Assembly: GCF_947497285.1 (NCBI RefSeq)
Contig: NZ_CANMFT010000003.1
Coordinates: 62,001-126,000, forward strand
Direction: 5' to 3'
DNA from: an uncultured Aliiroseovarius sp.
Lineage (GTDB): Bacteria > Pseudomonadota > Alphaproteobacteria > Rhodobacterales > Rhodobacteraceae
Length of the DNA: 64,000 bases
Position 1 is the first letter of the stretch. Each line of letters opens with the position of its first letter. Positions 1 to 9,733 of this stretch are shown here, in pieces. The translations under genes and the position numbers were made by a program. The notes below the pieces were generated by a model. The model was given only the letters and a program-made list of their open reading frames with translations. It searched no databases and was not told where the DNA came from.

Positions 1-1
1 T

Positions 2-1180
2 GGCAGCAGCGCTATGCCTATGGACCGCCTTGGTTTCGAGGCGATGCAGCACGAATTGAACTGCCTGCGCGCCACCGCCCAGCATGTGCCCCTGATGGTC
101 TGGCGCGAAAACCAGCAGGGGGTCATCACTTGGGCAAACCGTGCCTATCTGGATATGGCAACGTCGGCGATGGACCCGGACGACATAGCCGCTTGGCCGC
201 CGAAGCAAATTTTTGAACACGCGCACCTGACGGATGCGAGCGAGCTGGACCAGCCGCGCCGCGTGGCGGTGCAGCTTCACGACGATGACACACGCCACTG
301 GTTTGATTTGCATGCCGTCCAAGCTGGTGATGAAACGCTTTTTACCGCTGTTCCGGCAGACAAGGTCGTGCATGCCGAAAGCACCTTGTCCGAATTCGTC
401 ACCACCCTGACAAAAACCTTTGCACACTTGCCCATCGGGCTGGCGATCTTCGACCGCAAGCGGCAGTTGACACTGTTTAACCCAGCATTGACCGATCTTG
501 TGACTTTGCCGATTGATTTTCTCGTTGGCAAACCACGACTGTTTGCATTTCTGGACCGCTTGCGGGAAAAGCGCATGATGCCGGAGCCAAAGGACTATAT
601 GTCATGGCGGCAGCAGATGTCCGACCTCGAAGCCGCGGCGGTAAATGGAACCTATGAAGAAACCTGGGCACTTCCAACAGGGCAAACCTATCGGGTCACG
701 GGGCGGCCGCACCCAGACGGTGCCGTTGCGTTTCTGTTCGAAGACATCACCGCCGAAATCTCGCTGACGCGCCGTTTCCGTGCAGAGCTTGAGATGGGTC
801 AATCGGCATTGGACAGCTTCGGCGATGCAGTCGCCATCTTTTCGGCGGGTGGCGTTCTGTCCATGTCTAACAAGGCCTACGATCAGCTTTGGGGCAACGA
901 TCCTTCGATTTCGCTGGCAGATGTCAATCTGGGCGATGCGATCAGCACTTGGCGCCAGACCAGCATGGAAACACCCGTTTGGAACCAGCTCAAGGAATTT
1001 GTCGCAACAAACGGAAAGCGCACGGAATGGTCCGCCCGCGTAAACCTGCGCGATGGTCGAGTGTTGGAGGCCCAGTTTGTCCCGATGGTGCGTGGTGCAA
1101 CGATGGCGCGGTTCCACCTTCTGGACGCATTGCCTCAATTCGGCGCGCTCGATATCGACAGGCTGCCCGCCGAGGCCTGA
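2..1180 (+). CDS. PAS-domain protein, 5' end outside window
   Basis: The reading frame is already open at the left edge, so the methionine at position 14 need not be the true start. The visible ~390 residues contain three PAS-like segments, roughly residues 15-110, 130-235 and 265-375, each with the typical aromatic/NxA pattern (WANRAYLDM, LFNPALTDL, MSNKAYDQLW). No histidine kinase, GGDEF or other output domain follows: the protein ends 10-15 residues after the last PAS segment. It is probably a sensory or scaffold protein, possibly membrane-anchored by the missing N-terminus. The ligand is unknown. tsaE follows after 41 bp on the same strand, so they may be co-transcribed. Confidence 0.75.
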   Translation, partial: GSSAMPMDRLGFEAMQHELNCLRATAQHVPLMVWRENQQGVITWANRAYLDMATSAMDPDDIAAWPPKQIFEHAHLTDASELDQPRRVAVQLHDDDTRHWFDLHAVQAGDETLFTAVPADKVVHAESTLSEFVTTLTKTFAHLPIGLAIFDRKRQLTLFNPALTDLVTLPIDFLVGKPRLFAFLDRLREKRMMPEPKDYMSWRQQMSDLEAAAVNGTYEETWALPTGQTYRVTGRPHPDGAVAFLFEDITAEISLTRRFRAELEMGQSALDSFGDAVAIFSAGGVLSMSNKAYDQLWGNDPSISLADVNLGDAISTWRQTSMETPVWNQLKEFVATNGKRTEWSARVNLRDGRVLEAQFVPMVRGATMARFHLLDALPQFGALDIDRLPAEA

Positions 1181-1221
1181 ACGGGCTTGCGTCACCGTGA
1201 CAGAGGGCTAAAACTCCTGTT

Positions 1222-1719
1222 ATGTCTCAGGCCTTCCATCAGCAGGTTCAATTCCGCTCCCCCGAAGAAACAGCAGGTTTTGCAGCCCGGTTTTCGCAAT
1301 GCTTGAAGCAGGGCGATGTGATTTTGCTTGAAGGCAGTATCGGCGCTGGAAAAACACATTTCGCGCGCGCCCTGATACAAACGCGACTGGCCGCAGCCAG
1401 TGCGATGGAAGATGTGCCTTCCCCGACCTTCACCTTGGTGCAGACCTACGACGACGGATGCTGCGAGATTTGGCATGCTGACCTGTATCGCCTTACCCAT
1501 CCCGACGAAGTCGAGGAATTGGGCCTGCTGGCTGCCTTTGAAACCGCAATTTGCCTTGTGGAATGGCCCGATCGACTGGGCAACCTTGCCCCGCCAAGCG
1601 CACTGAAACTGACATTTGAAATGGTGCCGGACCCGGTCGAACACGAGCACCGCCTTGTCACGATCAGCAGCGCCAATCTTCAATGGCAATCCCGCGTCGA
1701 AGCGGCCCTGCGCTCATGA
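1222..1719 (+). CDS. tsaE: tRNA t6A37 biosynthesis ATPase TsaE
   Basis: This is a small P-loop ATPase of 165 residues, the usual TsaE length. The Walker A motif GSIGAGKT is at residues 38-45, followed by the family signatures SPTFTLVQTY (about 67) and HADLYRL (about 88), and LVEWPDRLG near 112. TsaE works with TsaB and TsaD in the cytoplasm to make threonylcarbamoyladenosine at position 37 of ANN-decoding tRNAs. Its stop codon overlaps the next gene as ATGA, so translation of tsaE and the sugar kinase is probably coupled. This tsaE-kinase-nucleotidyltransferase order is common in alphaproteobacteria. Confidence 0.95.
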   Translation: MSQAFHQQVQFRSPEETAGFAARFSQCLKQGDVILLEGSIGAGKTHFARALIQTRLAAASAMEDVPSPTFTLVQTYDDGCCEIWHADLYRLTHPDEVEELGLLAAFETAICLVEWPDRLGNLAPPSALKLTFEMVPDPVEHEHRLVTISSANLQWQSRVEAALRS

Positions 1720-2729
1720 CCTCTCGCGCCACACAACAAGCTCGGTTTCTAATGTGCGTCGGATGGTCAGATGCGGTGAAAGAGCCGATCACAGGCGATG
1801 CCTCGGCGCGGCAGTATCATAGACTAACACAGCCAGAAAGCGGACAGACGGCGATTTTAATGGACGCCCCTCTGGACCTGTGTGGCACGATGCAGCCCTT
1901 TGTCGAGGTCGCCTCTTATTTGTCAAATGTCGGGCTTTCCGCACCCAAAATAATGCATCAGGATATCGAGCAGGGTTTTTTGCTTCTTGAAGACCTTGGC
2001 CGCGCGGTTTTTGCAGCCGAAATTGCATCGGACCCCCGCCGCGAAGCCCCCCTTTACACGGCAGCCGTGCATCTTATTGCCAAGCTTCATGATCACCCAA
2101 ACGAACGCTTGCCTTTGTATGACGCCGACAAGATGGCTGAGGCCGTCGATCTTGCCTTTCTGCACTATCGCGCCACCCCGACAGACAAACTTGATGCCCC
2201 CGCGAAAGACGCAAGTGCGCTTTTGTGGGAACACCTGACCCAACTCAGCAATTTCAGCACCGTATCGCTCAGGGATTACCATGCAGAGAACCTCCTTTGG
2301 CTGCCAGATCGCGACGAGGACAAGCGCGTCGGTTTGCTTGATTTTCAGGATGCTGTGCAAACCCACCCGGCCTACGATCTGGTTTCCCTGTTGCGCGATG
2401 CGCGCCGTGATGTGTCGCCTGAATTGGCCGACCACTTGATCGGTGTTTTCTGCCACCTTCGGGGGTATGACGAAGACCGCTTCCGCGCCGAGGCGGCTTT
2501 GATCTCGGTTCAGCGAAATCTACGCATCCTCGGCATCTTTGCACGCCTGTCGCGCCAGATGGGAAAACCGCATTATGTTGACCTGATTCCGCGGGTTTGG
2601 GACCACCTTCAACGCGACCTGGACCACCCGTCGCTTGATCGCCTCAGACCAACGCTGCGCACCATATTGCCAGCCCCTGAACCAGACTTTCTGACAATAC
2701 TGAGGTCCCCATGCCAAACTCTGCGATGA
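1716..2729 (+). CDS. amgK: Aminoglycoside phosphotransferase-family kinase, probable AmgK (MurNAc/GlcNAc anomeric kinase)
   Basis: This 337-residue protein has the APH-type kinase fold. GDASARQYHRL near the N-terminus matches the AmgK nucleotide-loop region. The catalytic loop is LRDYHAENLLW and the metal-binding motif is LLDFQDAV, both near residue 200. In Pseudomonas and relatives AmgK phosphorylates MurNAc at C1 in peptidoglycan recycling, and MurU then makes UDP-MurNAc. The overlapping downstream murU supports this role. I chose the ATG at 1716, which overlaps the tsaE stop as ATGA; an in-frame ATG at 1683 lies deep inside tsaE. The substrate is inferred from family and context. Confidence 0.88.
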   Translation: MTSRATQQARFLMCVGWSDAVKEPITGDASARQYHRLTQPESGQTAILMDAPLDLCGTMQPFVEVASYLSNVGLSAPKIMHQDIEQGFLLLEDLGRAVFAAEIASDPRREAPLYTAAVHLIAKLHDHPNERLPLYDADKMAEAVDLAFLHYRATPTDKLDAPAKDASALLWEHLTQLSNFSTVSLRDYHAENLLWLPDRDEDKRVGLLDFQDAVQTHPAYDLVSLLRDARRDVSPELADHLIGVFCHLRGYDEDRFRAEAALISVQRNLRILGIFARLSRQMGKPHYVDLIPRVWDHLQRDLDHPSLDRLRPTLRTILPAPEPDFLTILRSPCQTLR

Positions 2730-3394
2730 TATTTGCCGCCGGTCGCGGGACACGTATGGGGTCGTTGACCAAGGACTGCCCGAAGCCTCTGATCAAGGTC
2801 TCGGGACGACCGCTAATCGACTATGCGATGGACTTAGTCCAAAGCAGCCCAATCGAAAAAACCGTGGTGAATGTCCATTATCTTGCAGATCAGATTGCAG
2901 ACCACCTTCGAGACCAAGATGTCTTGCTGTCCTACGAAGCCGGCACAGTTCTGGAGACCGGGGGCGGGCTAAAAAAGGCTCTAACCTTGCTAAATTCTGA
3001 CACTGTTGTCACATTGAACTCTGACGCGGTCTGGACTGGTGCGAACCCGATCAATGCCCTTCTAAGCGCGTGGGACCCCGCGAAAATGGACGCGCTTTTA
3101 ATGCTGGTGGACCACCCTGACGCCATTGGCCACAATGGGGCCGGTGACTTTCTTATGTCCACGGATGGGACGCTTCAACGTGGGCAGGGGCTGACCTATA
3201 CCGGGTGCCAAATCATCAAGACCCAATTTGTGGAAGCGATTCCGCAGGACGTATTTTCCCTTAACCTCGCTTGGGATTCCATTTTGCAGACGGATCGCGC
3301 ATTCGGGCTGCGTCATCACGGACAATGGTGCGATGTTGGTCATCCCGAGGGGATCACGCTTGCTGAAGCGATGCTAAGGAATGCCGATGTTTGA
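2711..3394 (+). CDS. murU: Nucleotidyltransferase, probable MurNAc-1-phosphate uridylyltransferase MurU
   Basis: The 227 residues form a single nucleotidyltransferase domain. The N-terminal signature is MIFAAGRGTRMGSLT with the following KPLIKV, and there is a GTVLETGGGL loop near residue 78 and a metal-binding NSDAVW near 102. There is no left-handed beta-helix acyltransferase domain, which separates it from GlmU. MurU converts MurNAc-alpha-1-phosphate and UTP to UDP-MurNAc, bypassing de novo synthesis. It overlaps the upstream kinase by 19 bp and addB downstream, so it sits inside a tightly coupled operon. A general sugar-phosphate nucleotidyltransferase remains possible, but the amgK neighbour favours MurU. 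Confidence 0.88.
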   Translation: MPNSAMIFAAGRGTRMGSLTKDCPKPLIKVSGRPLIDYAMDLVQSSPIEKTVVNVHYLADQIADHLRDQDVLLSYEAGTVLETGGGLKKALTLLNSDTVVTLNSDAVWTGANPINALLSAWDPAKMDALLMLVDHPDAIGHNGAGDFLMSTDGTLQRGQGLTYTGCQIIKTQFVEAIPQDVFSLNLAWDSILQTDRAFGLRHHGQWCDVGHPEGITLAEAMLRNADV

Positions 3395-6332
3395 TCCTAT
3401 TGAAAGTGCCCGCGTTTTTGGGGCGCCACTCGGCGTCGACTTTCCGAAGGCTCTGGTCGATGGCGTGCTGGCCCGCACCAAGGACCAGCCGCCCGAAGCG
3501 CTTGCCCGGATCGAACTGTTCGTGAACACAAGCCGCATGCAGTCGCGTGTGCGAAGCCTTTTTTCGGGCCAAACCCGGTTTTTGCCACGCATCCGCCTGA
3601 TCACCGACTTGGCCCAAGATCCAGCTTTGTCCAACGTGCCACAACCCGTTGCACCCCTGCGCCGAAGGCTAGAGCTTCGTCAATTGATCGCGGCCTTGAT
3701 TGAACGCGAACCCGACCTGGCCCCAAAAGCAGCTGTTTTCGACCTTGCCGACAGTCTGGCCAACCTGATGGACGAAATGCACAGCGAAGGGGTGCATCCA
3801 AAAGACCTTCAGCAGCTTGATGTTGGCGAAATGTCCGAGCACTGGGCACGCAGCTTGAAATTCATCTCTTTGGTGGAGCGCTATTTCGGCGATGCGTCGA
3901 AAGAGGCGCCCGATGTCGAGACGCGACAGCGCATGGTGATCGAAGCGACGATCCAAAAGTGGCACGCCGACCCGCCTGCACACCCCATCCTGATTGCGGG
4001 CTCAACCGGTTCACGCGGTGCGACTGCGATGTTGATGGAAGCGGTTGCCAAATTGCCTCAGGGCGCGGTGATCCTTCCGGGATTTGACTATGACATGCCG
4101 CCCGAGATTTGGGCGCAACTTCGCGACGCTCTCTCATCTGAGGATCACCCACAGTTTCGTTTTGCCAAGCTGATGGACAGGCTTGGCATGTTGCCAACTG
4201 CGGTCATGAACTGGACCGAAACAGTCCCTAATTCGCCCCAAAGGAACGCTCTGGTTTCTTTGGCGCTGCGACCTGCGCCCGTCACGGATCAATGGCAAGT
4301 TGAGGGAAAGACCTTCAAAGGCATCGAACCGGCCACCCGGGATCTGACGCTGATCGAAGCCCGAACACCTCGCGCCGAAGCGATGTCCATTGCCGTCATT
4401 CTGCGCCGATCTGTCGAAGACGGCGTGCCTGTTGCATTGATCACACCTGACCGAAACCTGACACGACAGGTCACCGCAGCGCTGGACCGTTGGGGCATTG
4501 AGCCAGATGACAGCGCTGGGCGGCCACTTGCCCAGTCGGCACCCGGCCGTTTCCTGCAACATGTCGCACGTCTGATGTGCGAAGACACCCGCGCCGAAAC
4601 GCTACTGACGCTGTTGAAGCATCCGCTTACGCATAGCGCGCCGGGAATGCGCGGCGACCATCTGCGCTGGACCCGCGATTTTGAGCTTCAGGTCCTGCGG
4701 GGGGGGATTGCACTGCCATCACAGGACACTCTTGCGCAATGGGCCACGCGCCATGCCGACGACACCGCAAGATTGAAATGGATCAAATGGGTTGACGACA
4801 CTTTTTTGAACAAAGCCGTGCCGGGTGAAACGGACCTAGAGGCCCTCGTGGACGGTCACATCGCGCTTGCCGAACGCATTGCGCGCGGAACCAGTGATGG
4901 CGGCACCGGCGAACTGTGGGAACGCACAGCCGGAAAACGCGCTTTGGAAATCGTCTCTAATCTTGCAGAAAATGGCCAATACGGGGGCACGCTTAGCGCC
5001 GCGGCCTATCGCGATCTTTTCCGGTCTGTGCTGAATACCGGCGAGGTGCGCGACCCCGTCACACCACACCCGCATGTGATGTTCTGGGGCACGCTTGAGG
5101 CCCGCGTTCAGGGTGCGGACCGTGTCATTCTGGCGGGTCTGAATGACGGAATTTGGCCTGAGCTTCCAGCACCGGACTCATGGCTCAATCGCAAAATGCG
5201 ACTTGATGCGGGCTTGCTTCTGCCTGAACGGCGCATCGGCTTGTCAGCACACGACTTTCAGCAGGCGATCGCCGCAAAAGAGGTGTATCTGACTCGCGCA
5301 ACCCGAGATGAAGACAGCGAAACGATCCCGTCGCGTTGGCTTAACCGGCTCTGCAACCTGATGGGTGGCATGTCGGATCAAGGTGCTGCACAGCTTGACG
5401 CAATGCGCAGGCGAGGCGACGTTTGGATCGCACTTGCCCAACAGCTTGACGACGTTCAAACACGCCTCCCACCCGAGCCGCGCCCATCGCCCGCGCCGCC
5501 CGTGTCAGCGCGCCCAACGCGGTTGTCGGCAACGGGTGTGACGAAGCTGATCCGTGACCCATACGCTATCTATGCCGACAAAGTGCTTCATCTGCGCACG
5601 CTGCCTCCGATCCAGCAAGAATCTGATGCGTTGGTGCGCGGCACTGTTCTTCACCGTGTTTTTGAACGGTTTGCCCAGGAAACCGCCCTGCCGCAAGATC
5701 CGCCAATGGAACAAGAACGCCTTATGCAGATCGCCCACGAGGTGATGCAGGATTTGGTGCCTTGGCCCGCAACTCGATTCCTGTGGCTGGCCCGAATTGG
5801 GCGCATCGCTGAGTGGTTCGTGGCGCAAGAAACGCAGCGCCGCATGCGCTCTGAAAACCTGGCCAACGAAGTGTGGGGCGAAGTGACGTTTGAACACCTC
5901 GGGTTCACGCTTGGCGCCAAGGCCGACCGGATCGATCGTCGCAACGACGGGCAGCTTGAAATCTACGATTACAAAACAGGCACACCGCCCAATGCAAAGA
6001 TGCAGAAACACTTTGACAAACAGCTATTGCTAGAAGCCGTTATTGCCAATCTGGGCGGGTTTAGAGACTTATCTGAACGCCAGACGGCGTCGATCTGCTA
6101 CATTGGGCTTACCCCCAAGAAGGAAGAGCGCACAGACCTTTCGCAAGCCGACGTTACGATCGCTCAGGCGGAGTTCGAGGCGCTTGTTCAAGCCTACCAA
6201 GACCCGGCCCAAGGATTCACATCGCGCCGGTCAGTTCACATGCAGCGATTTGAGGGGGACTATGACCATCTCGCGCGGTTTGGGGAATGGGACGACAGTT
6301 TCGACCCGACGGTATTGGAGGTTGGTCGATGA
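3387..6332 (+). CDS. addB: Double-strand break repair protein AddB
   Basis: AddB is the second subunit of the AddAB helicase-nuclease that processes DNA double-strand ends for RecA-dependent repair. The protein is 981 residues with an inactivated helicase-like N-terminal half and a C-terminal RecB-type nuclease, seen as ALVRGTVLHRVFERFAQ around residue 750 and the catalytic EIYDYKTGTPP around 855. The four-cysteine iron-sulfur cluster of Firmicutes AddB is not evident; no CxxC pattern exists near the C-terminus. An alternative ATG lies at 3381, but the ribosome site AAGGA (3376-3380) touches it directly and is spaced properly only for 3387. The stop overlaps addA as ATGA. Confidence 0.94.
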   Translation: MFDPIESARVFGAPLGVDFPKALVDGVLARTKDQPPEALARIELFVNTSRMQSRVRSLFSGQTRFLPRIRLITDLAQDPALSNVPQPVAPLRRRLELRQLIAALIEREPDLAPKAAVFDLADSLANLMDEMHSEGVHPKDLQQLDVGEMSEHWARSLKFISLVERYFGDASKEAPDVETRQRMVIEATIQKWHADPPAHPILIAGSTGSRGATAMLMEAVAKLPQGAVILPGFDYDMPPEIWAQLRDALSSEDHPQFRFAKLMDRLGMLPTAVMNWTETVPNSPQRNALVSLALRPAPVTDQWQVEGKTFKGIEPATRDLTLIEARTPRAEAMSIAVILRRSVEDGVPVALITPDRNLTRQVTAALDRWGIEPDDSAGRPLAQSAPGRFLQHVARLMCEDTRAETLLTLLKHPLTHSAPGMRGDHLRWTRDFELQVLRGGIALPSQDTLAQWATRHADDTARLKWIKWVDDTFLNKAVPGETDLEALVDGHIALAERIARGTSDGGTGELWERTAGKRALEIVSNLAENGQYGGTLSAAAYRDLFRSVLNTGEVRDPVTPHPHVMFWGTLEARVQGADRVILAGLNDGIWPELPAPDSWLNRKMRLDAGLLLPERRIGLSAHDFQQAIAAKEVYLTRATRDEDSETIPSRWLNRLCNLMGGMSDQGAAQLDAMRRRGDVWIALAQQLDDVQTRLPPEPRPSPAPPVSARPTRLSATGVTKLIRDPYAIYADKVLHLRTLPPIQQESDALVRGTVLHRVFERFAQETALPQDPPMEQERLMQIAHEVMQDLVPWPATRFLWLARIGRIAEWFVAQETQRRMRSENLANEVWGEVTFEHLGFTLGAKADRIDRRNDGQLEIYDYKTGTPPNAKMQKHFDKQLLLEAVIANLGGFRDLSERQTASICYIGLTPKKEERTDLSQADVTIAQAEFEALVQAYQDPAQGFTSRRSVHMQRFEGDYDHLARFGEWDDSFDPTVLEVGR

Positions 6333-9300
6333 ATACCAACGAAGCTACGCTCCGGCAGATCGACGCCGCGGATCCCGGCAACTCTACGTGGCTGTCAGCC
6401 AATGCTGGGTCTGGCAAGACCCGTGTGCTGACCGATCGCGTTGCGCGTCTTTTGCTGGATGGGGTGTCGCCCCAGAATATCCTGTGCCTGACTTACACAA
6501 AAGCCGCCGCCAGCGAGATGCAGAACCGGTTGTTCAAGCGGCTGGGTGAATGGGCGATGAAAGACGATGTCGCACTGTCCACCGCCTTGCAGGAACTCGG
6601 CTTGGACAGCACACGCGACCTTTCGCTGGCACGACAGCTGTTTGCCCGCGCCATCGAAACTCCCGGCGGGTTGAAAATTCAAACCATTCACGCCTATTGC
6701 GCCTCGCTGCTGCGCCGCTTTCCGATGGAGGCAGGCGTGTCGCCGCAATTCGCCGAGATGGACGAACGCGCCGCAAAGCACCTGCGCGCAGATGTCGTGG
6801 ATCAGATGAGCGACGGCCCGTTGGCATGCCATGTCCAAGCGCTTGCGCAACATTTCACGGGCGAGGATCTTGCAAAGTTCACCCAAGACATCGCGAAACA
6901 TCGCACCTTGTTCACCCAAATGCCAAGCTCTGAGGACGTTGCCCGTTGGTTTTCGCTGCCTCCAAACTGTGATGAAGCACAGATTCTGGAAGCAACCTTT
7001 CAGCCCGGCGACCTGGATATGCTCAAGGGGTTTGCAACCCAGCTGAGAGCCGGCAGCACCCAGGATCAGAAACATGCCGACCGCCTTGATGGTGCTGATT
7101 TCAACCAACCAACCATGGACCTGCTTCAGCGGTTAGAAAGCTTCCTGTTGCTACAAGGATCACCGTTTTCAGCAAAGATAGACAAGATTCCTACCAAACC
7201 GCTCCGGACTGGTATCTGCGCCCCAATCATGCCCGCGCTTAACGACTTGATGCTCAGGGTCGAGGACGCCCGGCGCGATCGCCTTGCGCTTTTGAACACC
7301 CGCAGAACCTATGCCCTGCATAGATTTGCGCACCACTTCATCGCACTTTACGAAGCCGCCAAGCTGGATCGCGGGTGGCTTGATTTTGACGACCTGATTC
7401 TGAAAGCCGGCGCGCTTTTGACCGATCCATCCGTCGCCGCTTGGGTGCTGTATCGCCTTGATGGCGGGATCGATCATATTTTGGTGGACGAAGCGCAGGA
7501 CACCAGCCCGGCCCAGTGGCGCATCGTCGACAATCTTGCGCGCGAATTCACAAGCGGGTCAGGCGCGCGCGATGACGTCGAGCGGACGATTTTTGTCGTC
7601 GGGGATCCCAAACAGTCGATCTATTCGTTTCAAGGTGCTGAACCTGCTGCCTTTGATCGCATGAATGCCGCGTTCACAGCCAGGTTGTCACAGATCGGTC
7701 GGACGCTTGTTCAACTGCCGCTGGAGTTCTCGTTCCGCTCGTCCCCCGCTGTTCTGGGGTTCGTCGATATGGCGTTGGAGGACCGAAGCGGTCTGGGCAA
7801 TTCGTTCCAGCACCGCGCCTTCTTTTCTGACATGCCCGGTCGGGTTGACCTGTGGCCAGTCATCGAGCCCGTAAAACAAGACGAGGACCGCGTCTGGAAC
7901 GACCCCGTTGACCGACCCTCGCCGCGTGACAATCGAGTTCAGCTGGCAGACCAGATCGCGGCCGAGATTGATCGCTTGGTGAAAACAGAGACTATTCAAG
8001 GTAAAAACGGGGACCGCAGACCCGTCAATGCCGGGGATATTCTGGTTCTTGTCAGGTCGCGCAAGGTGCTGTTTCACGAAATCATTCGCGCTTGCAAAGC
8101 CCGTGACATCCCCATTGCAGGGGCTGATCAGTTGAAGATTGGCGCAGAGCTTGCGGTAAAAGACATGACGGCACTTCTGTCCTTCCTGGCCACCCCCGAA
8201 GACGATCTTTCGCTTGCCGCACTGTTGCGGTCGCCATTGCTCGGGTGGTCAGAGGACGCGCTGTTCCGACTGGCGCACTATCGGAGCAAAGGCGTGTTTT
8301 TGTGGCGCGCTCTGTCCGACCAGGCGGCCCAGTACCCAAAGACACTGGAAATTCTTCATGACCTTCGAAACGCCGCTGACTTTCTTCGGCCCTATGAACT
8401 GTTGGAGCGCGCACTGACCCGTCACGATGGGCGTCGCAAATTTCTGGCACGCCTCGGACAAGAAGCCGAGGATGGGATTGATGCACTTCTGGCTCAGTCG
8501 ATGGCCTATGAGCATCTGGAGGTCCCTAGCCTGACCGGCTTTCTGACATGGCTGCAATCGGACGAGGTTACGATCAAGCGGCAAATGGATTCGGTGGGCC
8601 GGCAGGTGCGCGTGATGACAATTCATGGCTCCAAGGGGCTAGAATCGCCGATCGTCATCTTGCCCGATCTGCTCGCAATACCCTCGAACGAAACGCCGAA
8701 TGTCGCAACACTGCCGGATGGCGCCGCCTACTGGCCCCCTGTTACAAAGGACCGAACCGAAGTCATCGAGGCCTCAGCAGAGCAGATCCGCGACGCAGAA
8801 ACCGAAGAACGCACGCGTCTTCTATACGTGGCCATGACGCGGGCCGAACAGTGGTTGGTTCTGGCCGGGGCGGGAAAACCCGGCAACAGCGACGACAACT
8901 GGTTTCGGATCTGCGAGGCAGCGATGCAGAAAGCTGGCGGAATAGACACAGATTTCCCAACAGGAGCGGGCAAACGTTTCGAACTCGGGAATTGGCCAAA
9001 GGCGACTGTCAACGCCTCGCCGGACGAAGACCAGACGCCCGCGGAATTGCCATCTTGGCTTCAGGTCCCGGTCGCATCTGTGCCCACGCGTCTCAAGCCG
9101 ATCACGCCTTCGGAGCTCGGCGGTGCCAAGGCGCTTGCCGCCGAAACGGCATATGGGGGCGGGGATGCCGCCCTGAAGCGCGGTCGCCAGATCCATCTGT
9201 TGCTGGAGCATTTGCCACCCCTGCCCGAAGACATGTGGTCACAAACCGCGCGAGCCCTGCTTGGTCAGGGTGAGGATAAGGCAGACGGGGCCGAGCTGGA

Positions 9301-9697
9301 CGAGTTGCTGCAAGAAGCGACGCGTGTGTTGAAGACACCAGCGCTTGCGCCGCTGTTTGCCAACGATGATTTGGCCGAAGTTCCTGTCACCGCGACCTTC
9401 GATCACTTGCCCGGCCGCGTTCTTCACGGGGTGTTAGACCGCTTGCTGATCACCGACGACGCGGTTTTAGCGGTCGATTTCAAGACCAACCGTGCAGTTC
9501 CAGCCACGCAAGCCGAAACGCCCGAGGGTCTGTTGCGCCAACTTGGCGCTTATCGTGCGGTTTTGCAGCAGATCTACCCTGACCGTCCCGTGCACACCGC
9601 GATCCTTTGGACACAAAGCTGTGAGCTCATGACATTTGAGGATGCTTTGGTCGATGCGGCGTTCGTTCACCTTGACGCAACCACGCTGCCTACCTAG
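6329..9697 (+). CDS. addA: Double-strand break repair helicase-nuclease AddA
   Basis: This is a UvrD-type superfamily 1 helicase fused to a RecB-type nuclease, 1122 residues. Walker A is ANAGSGKT at 24-31, motif Ia follows (LCLTYTKAAA), and Walker B is ILVDEAQDTSP near 390. Motif III/IV is VGDPKQSIYSFQGA near 425, motif V is MTIHGSKGLE near 765, and motif VI is RLLYVAMTRAEQ near 830. The C-terminal nuclease has GVLDRL and AVDFKTNR around residue 1050. With AddB it resects DNA ends. The ATG at 6329 overlaps the addB stop (ATGA) and has GGAG at 6317-6320; an earlier in-frame ATG at 6287 is embedded in addB. Confidence 0.96.
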   Translation: MNTNEATLRQIDAADPGNSTWLSANAGSGKTRVLTDRVARLLLDGVSPQNILCLTYTKAAASEMQNRLFKRLGEWAMKDDVALSTALQELGLDSTRDLSLARQLFARAIETPGGLKIQTIHAYCASLLRRFPMEAGVSPQFAEMDERAAKHLRADVVDQMSDGPLACHVQALAQHFTGEDLAKFTQDIAKHRTLFTQMPSSEDVARWFSLPPNCDEAQILEATFQPGDLDMLKGFATQLRAGSTQDQKHADRLDGADFNQPTMDLLQRLESFLLLQGSPFSAKIDKIPTKPLRTGICAPIMPALNDLMLRVEDARRDRLALLNTRRTYALHRFAHHFIALYEAAKLDRGWLDFDDLILKAGALLTDPSVAAWVLYRLDGGIDHILVDEAQDTSPAQWRIVDNLAREFTSGSGARDDVERTIFVVGDPKQSIYSFQGAEPAAFDRMNAAFTARLSQIGRTLVQLPLEFSFRSSPAVLGFVDMALEDRSGLGNSFQHRAFFSDMPGRVDLWPVIEPVKQDEDRVWNDPVDRPSPRDNRVQLADQIAAEIDRLVKTETIQGKNGDRRPVNAGDILVLVRSRKVLFHEIIRACKARDIPIAGADQLKIGAELAVKDMTALLSFLATPEDDLSLAALLRSPLLGWSEDALFRLAHYRSKGVFLWRALSDQAAQYPKTLEILHDLRNAADFLRPYELLERALTRHDGRRKFLARLGQEAEDGIDALLAQSMAYEHLEVPSLTGFLTWLQSDEVTIKRQMDSVGRQVRVMTIHGSKGLESPIVILPDLLAIPSNETPNVATLPDGAAYWPPVTKDRTEVIEASAEQIRDAETEERTRLLYVAMTRAEQWLVLAGAGKPGNSDDNWFRICEAAMQKAGGIDTDFPTGAGKRFELGNWPKATVNASPDEDQTPAELPSWLQVPVASVPTRLKPITPSELGGAKALAAETAYGGGDAALKRGRQIHLLLEHLPPLPEDMWSQTARALLGQGEDKADGAELDELLQEATRVLKTPALAPLFANDDLAEVPVTATFDHLPGRVLHGVLDRLLITDDAVLAVDFKTNRAVPATQAETPEGLLRQLGAYRAVLQQIYPDRPVHTAILWTQSCELMTFEDALVDAAFVHLDATTLPT

Positions 9698-9733
9698 TTT
9701 CACCACAACATCTAGTTTTCAGGAGAATGAAAC

